Notes under the pieces: model-generated
Database searches by the model: none
Told to the model about the DNA's origin: nothing
The model's input: the letters and a program-made list of their open reading frames with translations, nothing else
Made by a program: the position numbers and the translations under genes
Source of the DNA: Deltaproteobacteria bacterium
GTDB lineage: Bacteria; Desulfobacterota; Desulfarculia; JACQYL01
Assembly: GCA_016208165.1 (NCBI GenBank)
Contig: JACQYL010000100.1
Span: forward strand, 21,810-85,809
Length of the DNA stretch: 64,000 nucleotides
Direction: 5' to 3'
Part shown: piece by piece, positions 40,093 through 49,564 of the stretch
How the letters are laid out: each line of letters begins with the position of its first letter
Numbering within the stretch: position 1 is the first letter of the stretch

Positions 40093-41109
40093 TTACTCCG
40101 AGTCCCCTGAACCGGCAATCGGACCGACACTTGCTTGAAGATAACGCTTGATCTCCAGGTTTTCCTTCTGAATTTTGTAGATTTCCTTGCGAATGAGTGC
40201 GATCTTGATGGCCAGAAACCCGAAAGAGACCATAAAAAGGCCCGAGATGGTAAGCAACGCCATGAGGTTCATCAAAGGGCGCACCGGGTTCAGCTCCTGG
40301 CGAAAATAGAGCCAGAAGAGATACACACCGATAGCCATGCCTGCGAGAAAAAGAAGCAGGCCCACGAGGCCAAAGAACATCATGGGCTTTTCCATGAAGG
40401 AAAAAACGACATGGGTCAGAGAAGTCCTCGCGAACTTGGATTTGGATTTACCTTTTTTCCGGTTCCTCAGCGTGGCCGGTATCTCGCGTACGGATCGGCC
40501 AACGGCCATGGCTTTGGAAAGGATTTCCAGATGGATTTCTTTCCCATCCGACTCCAGCTCCATGTCATCCAGAACCTCACGGCGGTAGGCCCGGAATACA
40601 CACGTTACCGTGTGAATGCGCTTGGGAAGGGTTCCTTTCAGGAACCGGTTTCCCAGCCGGCTCACAATATGACGGAAGAAAGGCACCTCCTCCACGCGTC
40701 CGCCTTGCATATAGGGGGAAGCCAGCACAACGTCCGTTTCCGGTTCGGAGCGTAAAATCTCGATCATCTGGAGCATGTAAGAGGGAGAGTAACTCAAGTC
40801 CGCGTCCGTGGATATGATCCAGTCTCCCCGGCTGGCTCGAAACCCTCTTCTAAGAGCGGCCCCCCTTCCACGATTGGGAGCGTAAGAAACGATCCGCAGG
40901 TGAGAATGCCGCCGACTCAGCTGTTCGATGACCTCGAGCGTGCCGTCCGTGCTGCCGTCGTTGACCAGGACGAGCTCCCAGGGTAAGCCAAGAGGAGTTA
41001 TGACCCGGCCGACCTCCTCGACCACGGTGGCCGCATTCTCCTGTTCGTTATACATCGGTATCACGATGGATAAGCGGGGGCGTTGTGATGAATGTGCCTC
41101 AAGCGTCAT
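40093..41109 (-). CDS. GT2-family membrane glycosyltransferase (dolichyl-phosphate sugar synthase-like)
   Basis: About 338 residues from the ATG at 41109. The GT-A N-terminal domain has LSIVIPMYNEQENAATVV, LVNDGSTDGTLEVIEQL, NRGRGAALRRGFRASRGDWI and the metal-binding STDADLS. Two C-terminal membrane helices (MMFFGLVGLLLFLAGMAIGV and LMALLTISGLFMVSFGFLAI) anchor it, and a short coiled coil ends the protein. DPM1/ArnC-like enzymes make polyprenyl-phosphate sugars. With the adjacent GT4 and the WecB/flippase pair, this belongs to a surface-glycan locus. An earlier start at 41151 is possible. Confidence 0.88.
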   Translation of the reverse strand: MTLEAHSSQRPRLSIVIPMYNEQENAATVVEEVGRVITPLGLPWELVLVNDGSTDGTLEVIEQLSRRHSHLRIVSYAPNRGRGAALRRGFRASRGDWIISTDADLSYSPSYMLQMIEILRSEPETDVVLASPYMQGGRVEEVPFFRHIVSRLGNRFLKGTLPKRIHTVTCVFRAYRREVLDDMELESDGKEIHLEILSKAMAVGRSVREIPATLRNRKKGKSKSKFARTSLTHVVFSFMEKPMMFFGLVGLLLFLAGMAIGVYLFWLYFRQELNPVRPLMNLMALLTISGLFMVSFGFLAIKIALIRKEIYKIQKENLEIKRYLQASVGPIAGSGDSE

Positions 41110-41225
41110 TTTGGAGTGTCCCCAATCGAAGCTGGAAACCAAGAACACCATGGGAATTCGGACAATAGTCCTGAGTTTGCAGGATCTTTGTAATCGTATA
41201 AGGTAGAGGTGTCAATAACCACCGG

Positions 41226-42569
41226 TCAGGACGCATCATTTTCTGAAGTCAAGACTTCTCCATACAGAATTTCCTTGTCGATCCTGACGATCCGGACCCG
41301 GACCAGGCGGTTGGTCGTCTCGCGATGCGCGGAAACGTGTACCGGAACGTATTCGTCCGTGTACCCTTTGTGCAGCCCGGTGCGCCGATCCGGAGATCCT
41401 TCCACCAACAACCGCGCCGTCCTGCCGATCCAGGAACGACGAAACATGGCGCGTTTCTTAAGTCCGAGCTCGATCAGGGCGCGGCTCCTTTGCTCCAGAA
41501 TTTCCTGAGACACCTGATTCTTCATACGGGAGGCCGGGGTCCCGCTTCGCTTCGAGTATTTGAAAACGTGGAGATAGGACAGAGGCAGGCTGGAGACAAG
41601 GTCGATGGTCTTTTGGAAATGGGCGTCTTGTTCTCCGGGAAAGCCGACGATTACGTCCGCTCCGACGGCGGCCGAGGGCAATGCTTCCTTAATGGCGGTT
41701 ACCACGTGGGCGTACAGGTCGGGTGAATAATTCCGATTCATGTTTTTTAGGATTTCCGGATCGCCGCTTTGCAGCGGCACATGAAAATGGGGCGCCACGC
41801 ATCGCGATTCCGCTACCGCGGTGATCAACTCCTCGGAAAGTTCAAGCGGCTCGATGGAACTCAACCGGATTCGAGGCACCGGCCGCTCGATTTCGATCTG
41901 TTGAAGCAGGTCCAACAAACTGGTAGGGGGCGCCGTGTCTCGCCCATACCGGCCCAGATGAATACCCGTCAATACCGCTTCCTGAACTCCGCGGTCTCCT
42001 ATCTCCCTGAGCCGGCCGAGGACTGCATCCGGTGCGAGGCTCCGCGACCTGCCCCGAGTATAGGGAACGATGCAATACGAGCAGAAGGATTCGCAGCCGT
42101 CCTGGATCTTCAAGAAAACCCGAGTTTTTCCCAGGAGTGAATGGGCGCCCTCGTTACTGAACGTAGGGTTGTTCCAGACGGAACCGGTCTGTATCCGAAC
42201 GGAACTACCGTCGGTCGGAAGTCGCGCTTCCTTCGGGAAACGCTCCTTTTCCGTGTTTCCAATGACAAAACGAACGCCCGGGAGCTTCGCGATTTCCGGG
42301 CCGGCGATTTCCGAATAACATCCCGCTACGGCAATATCCGCCTGGGGCAGGGTACGGTGCACCCGTTTGACGGCGCGCCTGCACTCAGCCTCGGCCCTGG
42401 AAGTCACAACGCAGGTATTGACGACGACAAGGTCCGCCGTGTCCTTAGGAAAGCCATGGACAACCTCGTACCCGGCTTCCCGAAGAGCGTGCTCCATTGC
42501 AGCGGATTCGGTCTGATTGACCTTGCAACCGAAGGTGATGATGGCGGCCGTTCGTTTTGTATCGGTCAT
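41226..42569 (-). CDS. mtaB: tRNA t6A37 methylthiotransferase
   Basis: 447 residues of the MiaB/MtaB radical SAM family: the N-terminal cluster ligands are FGCKVNQTES, VVNTCVVTSRAEAE and AGCYSE, the radical SAM motif is CESFCSYCIVPYTRG, and a TRAM domain ends the protein (VPVHVSAHRETTNRLVRVR). MtaB converts t6A37 to ms2t6A37 in tRNAs that read ANN codons. The T-F-G-C-K-V-N-Q start and the length point to MtaB rather than MiaB or RimO. Monocistronic by position; a 358-base gap precedes it. Confidence 0.92.
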   Translation of the reverse strand: MTDTKRTAAIITFGCKVNQTESAAMEHALREAGYEVVHGFPKDTADLVVVNTCVVTSRAEAECRRAVKRVHRTLPQADIAVAGCYSEIAGPEIAKLPGVRFVIGNTEKERFPKEARLPTDGSSVRIQTGSVWNNPTFSNEGAHSLLGKTRVFLKIQDGCESFCSYCIVPYTRGRSRSLAPDAVLGRLREIGDRGVQEAVLTGIHLGRYGRDTAPPTSLLDLLQQIEIERPVPRIRLSSIEPLELSEELITAVAESRCVAPHFHVPLQSGDPEILKNMNRNYSPDLYAHVVTAIKEALPSAAVGADVIVGFPGEQDAHFQKTIDLVSSLPLSYLHVFKYSKRSGTPASRMKNQVSQEILEQRSRALIELGLKKRAMFRRSWIGRTARLLVEGSPDRRTGLHKGYTDEYVPVHVSAHRETTNRLVRVRIVRIDKEILYGEVLTSENDAS

Positions 42570-42927
42570 GGCTGTTACGCTACTCGGTTCGACGCCCGAA
42601 GAACGACTCCACCTAATCCGAGTCGGATAATTCCTGATAGAACTTCACCCATTCGACCGCTGAAAAACACACGACCGGCTTCGCGCCGGTCAACCTCGAT
42701 TGAATGAATTTGGGGCAAAGGTCTTCACGCGGAGACGCCCGATGATTCGCTTGTGGTGGGTTGGAAGGGAGGTCAAAACCGGATGTTATGAACGCATCGA
42801 GATGCGTTCCGCCCGGCCTGGTCGTCAACCCGATCCACGTGGCGGAGAAGGCCGGAACCGGATATGGTCATCCTATCATGCATGGGTTACGGACGGATCC
42901 GGCCAACAGGTGAACTCAACGGATCGG
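42570..42927 (-). other. Gap between SPOR gene and mtaB
   Basis: 358 bases. A 7-bp GACCGGC-TTCGC-GCCGGTC stem (42673-42691) is the only clear structure and may end transcription from the SPOR gene, though no T-run follows. A minus-strand 71-codon frame (42613-42828; ends AVEWVKFYQELSDSD) has no recognised family and only weak support. Confidence 0.35.
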
Positions 42928-43428
42928 TCACGGCTTGAGCTGGAGTATGACCGCCTGATGCCCTTCCTTTCGCAACCTCTCCGCACCGATCTCGGCTTTC
43001 ACCCGCGATGGGTAGGGGCCCACTCGAGTGATATACAACACGCGATTGTCCCTTTCCGAGGACGTCACTAGCGTGGGGAAACCCGCATTCACCAGGAGAT
43101 CCCTTAAACTCTCGGCGTTTGGTTTCTCGCTGAAGGCGCCTACCTGAACGTACCAGAGAGGCATGGGTGGTATTTCCAGGCGCGGGGACGGTTCGGCTCT
43201 GCTTACCCTTGTCTCCGGAGCGGGTTTCCTCTCCGGAACGGGCTTCTTCTCCGCAACGGATTTCTTCTCCGGAACGGGTTTCTTCTCCGGAGTTTTACTC
43301 CGAACTCGGGTTCTACTATCGATGGCCGGTTCTTCCCGTTCCCTTGGCACAGTCACCGGCGATGGTTTGGGAGGACTGGCCGGCTCTTGGGACGGAGCGG
43401 CCTGTTGAGGGGTTTCGACTCCGGACAC
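42928..43428 (-). CDS. SPOR-domain part of a protein split by an amber codon
   Basis: About 166 residues from a GTG. A Pro/Lys/Glu-rich linker (KTPEKKPVPEKKSVAEKKP) leads to a C-terminal SPOR domain: MPLWYVQVGAFSEKPNAESL, LLVNAGFPTLVTSS, and LYITRVGPYPSRVKAEIGAE. SPOR domains bind denuded peptidoglycan at division sites. The frame is continuous with the upstream ORF 43543-44055, separated by TAG at 43543-43545 and 38 further open codons. By itself this piece has no membrane anchor and would not reach the periplasm. It is either translated by amber readthrough, reinitiated, or dead. Confidence 0.7.
   Translation of the reverse strand: MSGVETPQQAAPSQEPASPPKPSPVTVPREREEPAIDSRTRVRSKTPEKKPVPEKKSVAEKKPVPERKPAPETRVSRAEPSPRLEIPPMPLWYVQVGAFSEKPNAESLRDLLVNAGFPTLVTSSERDNRVLYITRVGPYPSRVKAEIGAERLRKEGHQAVILQLKP
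43211..43290 (-). repeat. 18-bp-like coding repeat in the SPOR-protein linker
   Basis: On the plus strand units of the type TTCTTCTCCGGAACGGGT occur four times in a row with small differences, coding for PVPEKK-like repeats on the minus strand. Such tandem units change copy number by slippage. Confidence 0.55.
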
Positions 43429-43542
43429 GGTTTCTATTGCCGAGGTCGAGGGGATGGCCGCTTCCGGAGACCCGGAAGGCTCCGAGGTTCCCGGAATTGC
43501 CGAAGGCTCCGAGGCTCCCGAGGCTCCCGTAGGTTCCGAAAG

Positions 43543-44055
43543 CTACGAGGCTCCCGAAGGCTCCGAAGTTCCCGAAGGCGCCGTGTCTTTGTTCTGTGCG
43601 GGCTTACTTTCCGCGACGCCGGAGAGCGCAGCCATTTGATCGGCCGCCCTTTCACTCGGGGCCGTCCGTTTCAACTTTTCTTCGTCCTCCATGGAGATGT
43701 ATTTGGATGAAGGCTTTCCGGAAACGTCACGAGGCGCCTCTGCGCCGGTTTGGTCGTTCCTTTCCGAGACCGCCGCATCCGTTGGAGGCATTCGTTCCTC
43801 CGGCAACGTTTGCACTGAATCGGATCGTTCCGTGGTGATCCCCTGTTCATCTCCGCCGAAGGGGTTCAACAAATACAGAACCGATCCCAACACCAGCACT
43901 ACCAGCACGATGAGGCCCAATATGTATTTGTATAGATTCGCTCGAAGATCTTTGCCGGGTCTGGGCCACTGGCCCTCGTCCTTCTCCTCGAGAGCGTCAA
44001 TATCCTCGTGATCGAACGTATGTCGGCTGTCCGAATGGGTCTCGTTTTTTTCCAT
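43543..44055 (-). CDS. N-terminal (TM and linker) part of the amber-split SPOR protein
   Basis: 170 residues. A cytoplasmic N-terminus (SDSRHTFDHEDIDALEEKDE), one TM helix (YILGLIVLVVLVLGSVLYLL, about 44-63), then a low-complexity periplasmic linker ending TAPSGTSEPSGAS and TAG. The topology is exactly that of DedD/FtsN-type SPOR proteins, and the SPOR domain follows in the same frame (42928-43428). Comparing repeats, the stop comes from a GAG-to-TAG change in the unit GCCTCGGAGCCTTCG. As drawn, the product is a membrane-anchored linker without a SPOR domain. Confidence 0.7.
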   Translation of the reverse strand: MEKNETHSDSRHTFDHEDIDALEEKDEGQWPRPGKDLRANLYKYILGLIVLVVLVLGSVLYLLNPFGGDEQGITTERSDSVQTLPEERMPPTDAAVSERNDQTGAEAPRDVSGKPSSKYISMEDEEKLKRTAPSERAADQMAALSGVAESKPAQNKDTAPSGTSEPSGAS

Positions 44056-44208
44056 ACGATCACTTCACCTATCTAAGATGTTAGCGGAAACACACCGGAA
44101 CCGACGCGCTTCGCCATCTCCGGGGCAAAGGACGCGTCTTCGTAGATCGCCATAGAGTCCGAGATCAGCCGGATGAAACGATCGCCCGACGACGGGCTCC
44201 GAATACGC

Positions 44209-45396
44209 TCATCTCCTGATGAAGGCCCCCATGGCTCTCTTGAAAGCGGGCATGGATCGTTGGATCGTTGCATCGTCCACACAATACGCCAGACGGAAAT
44301 ACCCCGGGCCGCCGAACCCTGTTCCAGGCACCGCAAGGATATTCTGCTTCTGAAGTTCGGCCACGAACTCAACATCATTGGGAATGGGCGATTTGGGAAA
44401 CAGGTAGAAGGCGCCCTCGGGTTTGTGAAAATCGTATCCCGCCTCGGCAAGTCCGTCACACAGCAGGTCTCTTTTGGCCTGATACACGGAAATGTCCACG
44501 GTCACTCCCTGGAGATGCCGGACGACCCGCTGCATTAACGCAGGGGCGTTGACGAAACCCAGGATGCGATTGGCCAAAACGGCGCCGCCTATCAAAGCTT
44601 TTGCCGCGTCCGCTTCCGGATGAACGGCCAGAAAGCCGATCCGTTCGCCCGGAAGAGAAAGATCCTTGCTATAAGAAGTTACGACTAGGCTGTTTATATA
44701 GTGCTGAAAGGGACTCGGGACCTTGACTCCGTCGTACACGATCTTCCGATAGGGTTCGTCCGCGATCAGATAGATGGTCCGACCGAATTCGGCGTTCTTT
44801 CGGTCTAGGAGACTGCCCAGCGCCTCCAAATCCGAATCGATGTACACCTTGCCGGTGGGGTTGTTGGGCGAATTGATGAGCACGGCCGCTGTACGGGGGG
44901 ACAGCTGTGCTTCCAGGGCGGCCAGGTCCATCGAAAAATCCGGCAGCACCGGCGCCGTAACGATTTTGCCTCCGTGGTTGTCTACATAAAACGTATATTC
45001 GACAAAGAATGGACGGAAGGTAGCGATCTCGTCGCCCGGATTCAGAATAGCCTTCAGCGCACAGTTCAGCGCCCCGGCCGCTCCGCAGGACATGAGCACG
45101 TGTTCGGCGCCGAAAGCAACCTTGTGCAGTCCGGAAAGATACTCGGCCACAGCGGCGCGCGTATCCGCGAAGCCTGCGTTCGGCATATAGGCGTGGGTTC
45201 CGGGTCGAAGGTCATCCACAGCCGCTTTCAACGTCCGGTGGAATTCCTCGGGCGGTTCCAGGTTCGGGTTGCCGAGACTAAAATCGTAGACGTTTTCAGG
45301 ACCCAACTGGGCCTTTAGGCGCGCTCCTTCTTCGAACATCTTACGAATCCAGGACGATTGTTCCATAAATCCAGAAATCTTATCAGCCACACTCAT
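44209..45396 (-). CDS. PLP-dependent class I/II aminotransferase
   Basis: 395 residues, fold-type I. Landmarks: YDFSLGNPNLEPPEEFH, the glycine-rich CGAAGALNCALKAIL, NSPNNPTGKVYIDSDLEAL, the Asp for the PLP pyridine N in LIADEPYRKIVYDG, the Schiff-base Lys in VTSYSKDLSLPGERIGF and C-terminal GGPGYFRLAYCVDD. Substrate not clear; it resembles aspartate/aromatic aminotransferases of the MalY/AspB group (pyridoxal phosphate-dependent aminotransferase). Divergently oriented from the helicase gene. A 38-aa C-terminal extension or frame shift is not evident. Confidence 0.88.
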   Translation of the reverse strand: MSVADKISGFMEQSSWIRKMFEEGARLKAQLGPENVYDFSLGNPNLEPPEEFHRTLKAAVDDLRPGTHAYMPNAGFADTRAAVAEYLSGLHKVAFGAEHVLMSCGAAGALNCALKAILNPGDEIATFRPFFVEYTFYVDNHGGKIVTAPVLPDFSMDLAALEAQLSPRTAAVLINSPNNPTGKVYIDSDLEALGSLLDRKNAEFGRTIYLIADEPYRKIVYDGVKVPSPFQHYINSLVVTSYSKDLSLPGERIGFLAVHPEADAAKALIGGAVLANRILGFVNAPALMQRVVRHLQGVTVDISVYQAKRDLLCDGLAEAGYDFHKPEGAFYLFPKSPIPNDVEFVAELQKQNILAVPGTGFGGPGYFRLAYCVDDATIQRSMPAFKRAMGAFIRR

Positions 45397-45719
45397 TTTG
45401 AGATCCTCCGGGAAGACGAGCTACGAACGCAGAGATGAGATCCGTGCACGGAAAGCTTGAATGGGTAGTCGGGCGAAACAGCCCCGAAAATCTGCGTTTG
45501 ACTTATCTCGGTAACCTATCACAAACCCGGATTTAGACGCAAGCGCGCTTTGGGTTGCTGGGAAAAATTGTAAGGGTTCGATTAAAGTGGGAAAGTAGTG
45601 TATTATAATTTCGTTAGAGGAAGAATAAATCAGAACGCCCGTTTTCGGTTCGCCGGCTGGTGTATCGGGTTCATGTTGTCTATTTGCCGTCCAAAGCAGA
45701 AAGGAATGCTCCCCGAAAG
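45397..45719. other. Divergent promoter region (aminotransferase / helicase)
   Basis: About 320 bases, AT-rich near 45560-45635. A perfect TATAAT (45604-45609) on the plus strand lies about 110 bases before the helicase start, but its -35 partner is weak. A minus-strand frame over 45421-45729 lacks family features and is not supported. Confidence 0.4.
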
Positions 45720-48383
45720 ATGGATTCAAGGAAGGAGTTCAAACTCAAAATAAGCCCTCAAGCCCAGAAGGCTCTGGATAAGGTGGGAGTACCGCGCAAG
45801 CGGGCGTTCAAACCGGATCCGTTCCAACTCGAGGCTGTCGGGCATCTCGATGAAGGAGACGTGCTCGTGTCCGCTCCGACTGGATCAGGCAAGACCTGGA
45901 TCGGGGTCAAGGCCATGGAGCAGCAGGTCTCCGCGGGCGGACGCACCTGGTATGCGTCTCCGCTAAAAGCGCTTTCAAACGCCAAGTATCATGAGTTCCA
46001 GGATCACTTCGGTGCGGAAAACGTCGGCATACTCACAGGAGATCGGAAAGAGAATGCGTCCGCGCCTATCCTGGTGGGCACCACGGAGATCTTCAGAAAT
46101 CACCTTTATGACGCCATGTACACTGGAGAAGACCTGGACCTCGAACTTATGATCCTGGATGAAGCACATTTTCTGGGCGATCCGGATCGAGGCATGGTCT
46201 GGGAAGAAATCCTGATATATCTGCCCTCCAGGATCCGCCTTCTTCTGCTGTCTGCAACCATTTCCAACGCGGAACAAATCGCGGCCTGGCTGCGTGCCTT
46301 GCGGTCCAACGAGACGTTTGTGGTCCGGGCGGAGGAACGCCCGGTACCCTTGTTCAATTTATTCATGTTTCCGGACGGCGAAACGGTCCCCTTGCTCGAG
46401 CGGGGACGTCTGAACCGCCCCATCCGGGCCTATGAAGAAAGCCTGCAGAAAGGTCGCTCTCGGATTTCCTTGAAGCCCGTTCCTTTGGGACGCGTCGTGA
46501 CGGTCCTGAGAGAGATGAACCTCCTGCCCGCCATATTTTTCCTGAAATCCCGTTCAGACTGCAGCTTGGCCGTGTCCCATTGCTCGTCCGCGCCGTCCGG
46601 GGACCAGACGAGAGTCCGCCGCTTTCGAAAGCGTTTGAATGAACTTCTAGCTCAGATGCCGTTTCTTCAGAATCATCCTCAACTGCCCGATCTAAAGCGA
46701 CAGATGGTGGCCGCGCACCACGGAGGCCAGCTTCCTTATTGGAAACTTTTAGTGGAGACTCTCATGAAGGAAGGGCTCCTGGAAGCCATATTCGCTACGT
46801 CCACCGTGGCCGCGGGGGTCAATTTTCCAGCGAGGACCGTCGCGTTTATGAACAGCGATCGGTTCAACGGCAGAACCTTCGAGAATCTGACCAGCACGGA
46901 ACTCCATCAGATGCTGGGACGAGCGGGCCGGCGAGGTATGGACCGTATCGGTTTTGCGCTCGTTCTCCCGGGCCCCTATCAGAGACCGGCTCTGGTGGCT
47001 GAATTGCTCAATTCAGACCCCGAGCCCATCATGAGCCAGATGAGGGTCAGTTTCTCCATGGCGCTCAATTTGCTGATGTCTCACGTTCCCCAAGAAATAC
47101 GGGAGCTGCTCAAACAATCCTTGTTTCTGTTTCAGGGCGCTTCGAATCTCCAGGAAACGCAGGTCGAATTCGAGAGCCTTCTCGAGGGCCTGGAGGAGGA
47201 GTTGCACGAGCCCCGGTGCGGGAACATCAGGGAAGCCTTACGCATGATGGATCAGCAACAGGTGCTGAGGCACAAGGAACGCTATCTGAAACGGCGCTTA
47301 AAAGCGGAAAGACTGGCCTGGTTTCGCCGTTCCCATCTCGTTCGAGGCAGGCTTTTCCTCAATCGGAAACGAAAACGTTTCTGTGTGATCGAACCCCCGG
47401 AACTCAAGGACGGAAAAACGTTCAAAGCAACCCCGGTTACCCTCGGGACGAAAGTCAAACGCGGACACATCAAAACGCGTGAATTCGAAATTCGACAAAT
47501 CGGTCCCATCCTGGATGCGGTTGTGGATCTTCCGGAAGACCTCGATCCGGAGACTGTGGTGAAACGAATCCGGGAAATGGCGGAAAAACGCTTCGGCGCC
47601 CTGTCCATTAAAACGCCGTTGCACCCGTATTTCGAAGCCAAAGTGGTCCGAATGCAGGAAGAACTCAAGGATGCCCGGGAAACCATGAAACGAATGCCCT
47701 GCGAAGCCTGCGAACACGTGGAACTGTGTCACGAATTTGAAAATGAGGAGTGGAAGACACGGAGCGCGCAGGCCCTCTTCCTGATGCGTCAAATCGACGA
47801 GGAAAAGGAGCGCGTTTGGCTGGATTTCAAGCGCCACCTCGAGTTTTTGCAGGAAACCAACTTCGTCGATGCGTATGGGCGCCTGACGGAAGACGGCCTT
47901 TGGGCCGCCCGGCTGCGTTTGGATCAGCCACTGCTGATTGCCGAGGGAATCCGTAAAGACGCTTTGCCCACAGAGGATCCTGCGATCATGGCGGGACTGG
48001 TGGCGGTGTTCGTGTGGGAAAGGAGCGCGGACGCCGATTTGCCCCAGGGCTGGATTGCGGGCGACGACCAACTGTATGAAGCGTTCGAATTCCTGCTGCG
48101 AGAAACGGCCGGTTTCAAGGAATCCATGGAGAAGAACGGATTCGCCACGCCCCGGTTTCAATATCGGCCGGCGGCAACGATCTTCTCGTGGGCTTCGGGC
48201 GCTTCGTGGGACGAATCATTGTATCTGTCGGGACTGGACGAAGGAGATCTCGCCATGATCATCTACCGGACGGCGGACAACCTCCGGCAGCTCGCGGGAC
48301 TGACCGATTCCCACCCCGAGTTGTCCGCCACCGCTTTCCGTGCGGCACAGTCCATATTGAGAGAACCCGTGCTGCCGTTCTAA
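45720..48383 (+). CDS. Ski2-like DEAD/DEAH-box helicase
   Basis: About 887 residues from the ATG at 45720; the frame is open back to 45660. Walker A is in VSAPTGSGKTWIGVKA, motif II in LMILDEAHFLGD, motif III in LLLSATISN, and motif VI in LHQMLGRAGRRGMDRIG. The C-terminal half (QETQVEFESLLEGLEEEL, then MKRMPCEACEHVELCHEF) has a Cys-rich motif like that of bacterial Mtr4/HelY helicases and a DSHCT-like all-alpha end. It is predicted to unwind structured RNA, perhaps with an exonuclease, but DNA cannot be excluded. Monocistronic. Confidence 0.88.
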   Translation: MDSRKEFKLKISPQAQKALDKVGVPRKRAFKPDPFQLEAVGHLDEGDVLVSAPTGSGKTWIGVKAMEQQVSAGGRTWYASPLKALSNAKYHEFQDHFGAENVGILTGDRKENASAPILVGTTEIFRNHLYDAMYTGEDLDLELMILDEAHFLGDPDRGMVWEEILIYLPSRIRLLLLSATISNAEQIAAWLRALRSNETFVVRAEERPVPLFNLFMFPDGETVPLLERGRLNRPIRAYEESLQKGRSRISLKPVPLGRVVTVLREMNLLPAIFFLKSRSDCSLAVSHCSSAPSGDQTRVRRFRKRLNELLAQMPFLQNHPQLPDLKRQMVAAHHGGQLPYWKLLVETLMKEGLLEAIFATSTVAAGVNFPARTVAFMNSDRFNGRTFENLTSTELHQMLGRAGRRGMDRIGFALVLPGPYQRPALVAELLNSDPEPIMSQMRVSFSMALNLLMSHVPQEIRELLKQSLFLFQGASNLQETQVEFESLLEGLEEELHEPRCGNIREALRMMDQQQVLRHKERYLKRRLKAERLAWFRRSHLVRGRLFLNRKRKRFCVIEPPELKDGKTFKATPVTLGTKVKRGHIKTREFEIRQIGPILDAVVDLPEDLDPETVVKRIREMAEKRFGALSIKTPLHPYFEAKVVRMQEELKDARETMKRMPCEACEHVELCHEFENEEWKTRSAQALFLMRQIDEEKERVWLDFKRHLEFLQETNFVDAYGRLTEDGLWAARLRLDQPLLIAEGIRKDALPTEDPAIMAGLVAVFVWERSADADLPQGWIAGDDQLYEAFEFLLRETAGFKESMEKNGFATPRFQYRPAATIFSWASGASWDESLYLSGLDEGDLAMIIYRTADNLRQLAGLTDSHPELSATAFRAAQSILREPVLPF

Positions 48384-48583
48384 TCAGGGCTATCGCGAAA
48401 TTTTACGGATTCATCGAGGAAGTGTGGGGTAGGGAGCCGGATAGCGCATAGGCTATGAAAATGAAGACCGCCAAAGTCGGAACCAGGATTCTCTTTGGCG
48501 AATGCTTCCTCCCTTCGAAAATACTGCCGCGCGTGAGAGGCGCCTTATGACCGCATGCTCCTAAGTACAGGTTGAGGAAGGCT

Positions 48584-49564
48584 CTACACATTCACCAGTC
48601 TGAATTCTCCACGCCCTAGTATGTCGTGCAAGTGCACGATGCCCTTGAGACCCTTTCCACCGTCCGTAATTACGAGGCAGGTGATGCCTTTTTGCTCCAT
48701 CAGGTCGAGGGCTTCGACGGCCAGCATGTTTTCGTGAATGTAAATAGGGTCCGCCGTCATGATGTCTTCCACCCGCAGTGATTCGAAGTCGCGGTAACGA
48801 ATCATGGCCCGGCGCAAGTCTCCGTCCGTAATGATGCCCTGGAGTTCCTGGTTGGGATCGATCACCAGAACCAAGCCCAGGTTGTGCCGGTCGATTTCGA
48901 GGACGGCTTCCATCAGCCGCATGCCGGACCGGACGATCGGTATGCGATCCCCGGTAAACATGATCTGTTTGACCCGTATGCTCAAGCGTTGCCCAAGGGA
49001 TCCCGCCGGATGAAATCGCTGAAAGTCGGTTTTTCCGAAGTTCCGCTTCTTGATCAGAGCAACGCACAGGGCGTCGCCCATGGCCAACGTGGCGGTGGTG
49101 CTTGTGGTGGGAGCCAGACCTAAAGGGCAAGCCTCGCGCTCAACGCCTACGTCGATGCACACGTTGCTCTCTTTGGCCAGGGTGGATCGCGGATTCCCGG
49201 TAAATGCGATAATTTGGGCGCCTATGGCTTTTACGCACGGGAGCATGTCCTTTATCTCTTCCGTTTCTCCGCTGTTTGAAATGGCCAGAAGGATGTCGTG
49301 TGGCGAGACCATGCCCAAGTCTCCGTGCATGGCTTCAACAGGATGCAAGAAAAGGGATGGTGTTCCCGTGCTGTTCAAGGTGGCGACGATCTTTCGACCC
49401 ACAATACCGGACTTGCCGATGCCGGTTACCACGACGCGTCCTTCGCAACGGAAGATGGCTTCCACCGCATCGATGAAACTTTCATTCATGCGAGGGATCA
49501 GAGCCAGGATGCCCTGTGCTTCGAGTTCGAGGACTTCTTTGGCCTGCTCCAATAGGCTGTTCAT
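48584..49564 (-). CDS. kdsD: Arabinose-5-phosphate isomerase (KdsD/KpsF, SIS-CBS)
   Basis: About 326 residues. The ATG at 49564 overlaps the lgt stop (ATGA). The SIS domain (about 30-165) has VVVTGIGKSGIVGRKIVATL, HPVEAMHGDLGMV and AISNSGETEEIKDM; KRNFGKTDFQRFHPAGSLGQ links to two CBS repeats (about 200-320; DLRRAMIRYRDF, LVITDGGKGLKGIVHLHDIL). The enzyme converts ribulose-5-P to arabinose-5-P, the first step in making Kdo for LPS. Its coupling to lgt places outer-membrane lipid synthesis and lipoprotein modification in one operon. Confidence 0.92.
   Translation of the reverse strand: MNSLLEQAKEVLELEAQGILALIPRMNESFIDAVEAIFRCEGRVVVTGIGKSGIVGRKIVATLNSTGTPSLFLHPVEAMHGDLGMVSPHDILLAISNSGETEEIKDMLPCVKAIGAQIIAFTGNPRSTLAKESNVCIDVGVEREACPLGLAPTTSTTATLAMGDALCVALIKKRNFGKTDFQRFHPAGSLGQRLSIRVKQIMFTGDRIPIVRSGMRLMEAVLEIDRHNLGLVLVIDPNQELQGIITDGDLRRAMIRYRDFESLRVEDIMTADPIYIHENMLAVEALDLMEQKGITCLVITDGGKGLKGIVHLHDILGRGEFRLVNV

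Noticed and set aside
43543..43545. Pyrrolysine codon in the SPOR protein
   Set aside because: The codon is in a disordered repeat linker derived from GAG; there is no functional reason and no PylS/PylT evidence in the window.
45421..45729. Minus-strand 102-codon frame upstream of the aminotransferase
   Set aside because: Lies over the divergent AT-rich promoter region; no motif.
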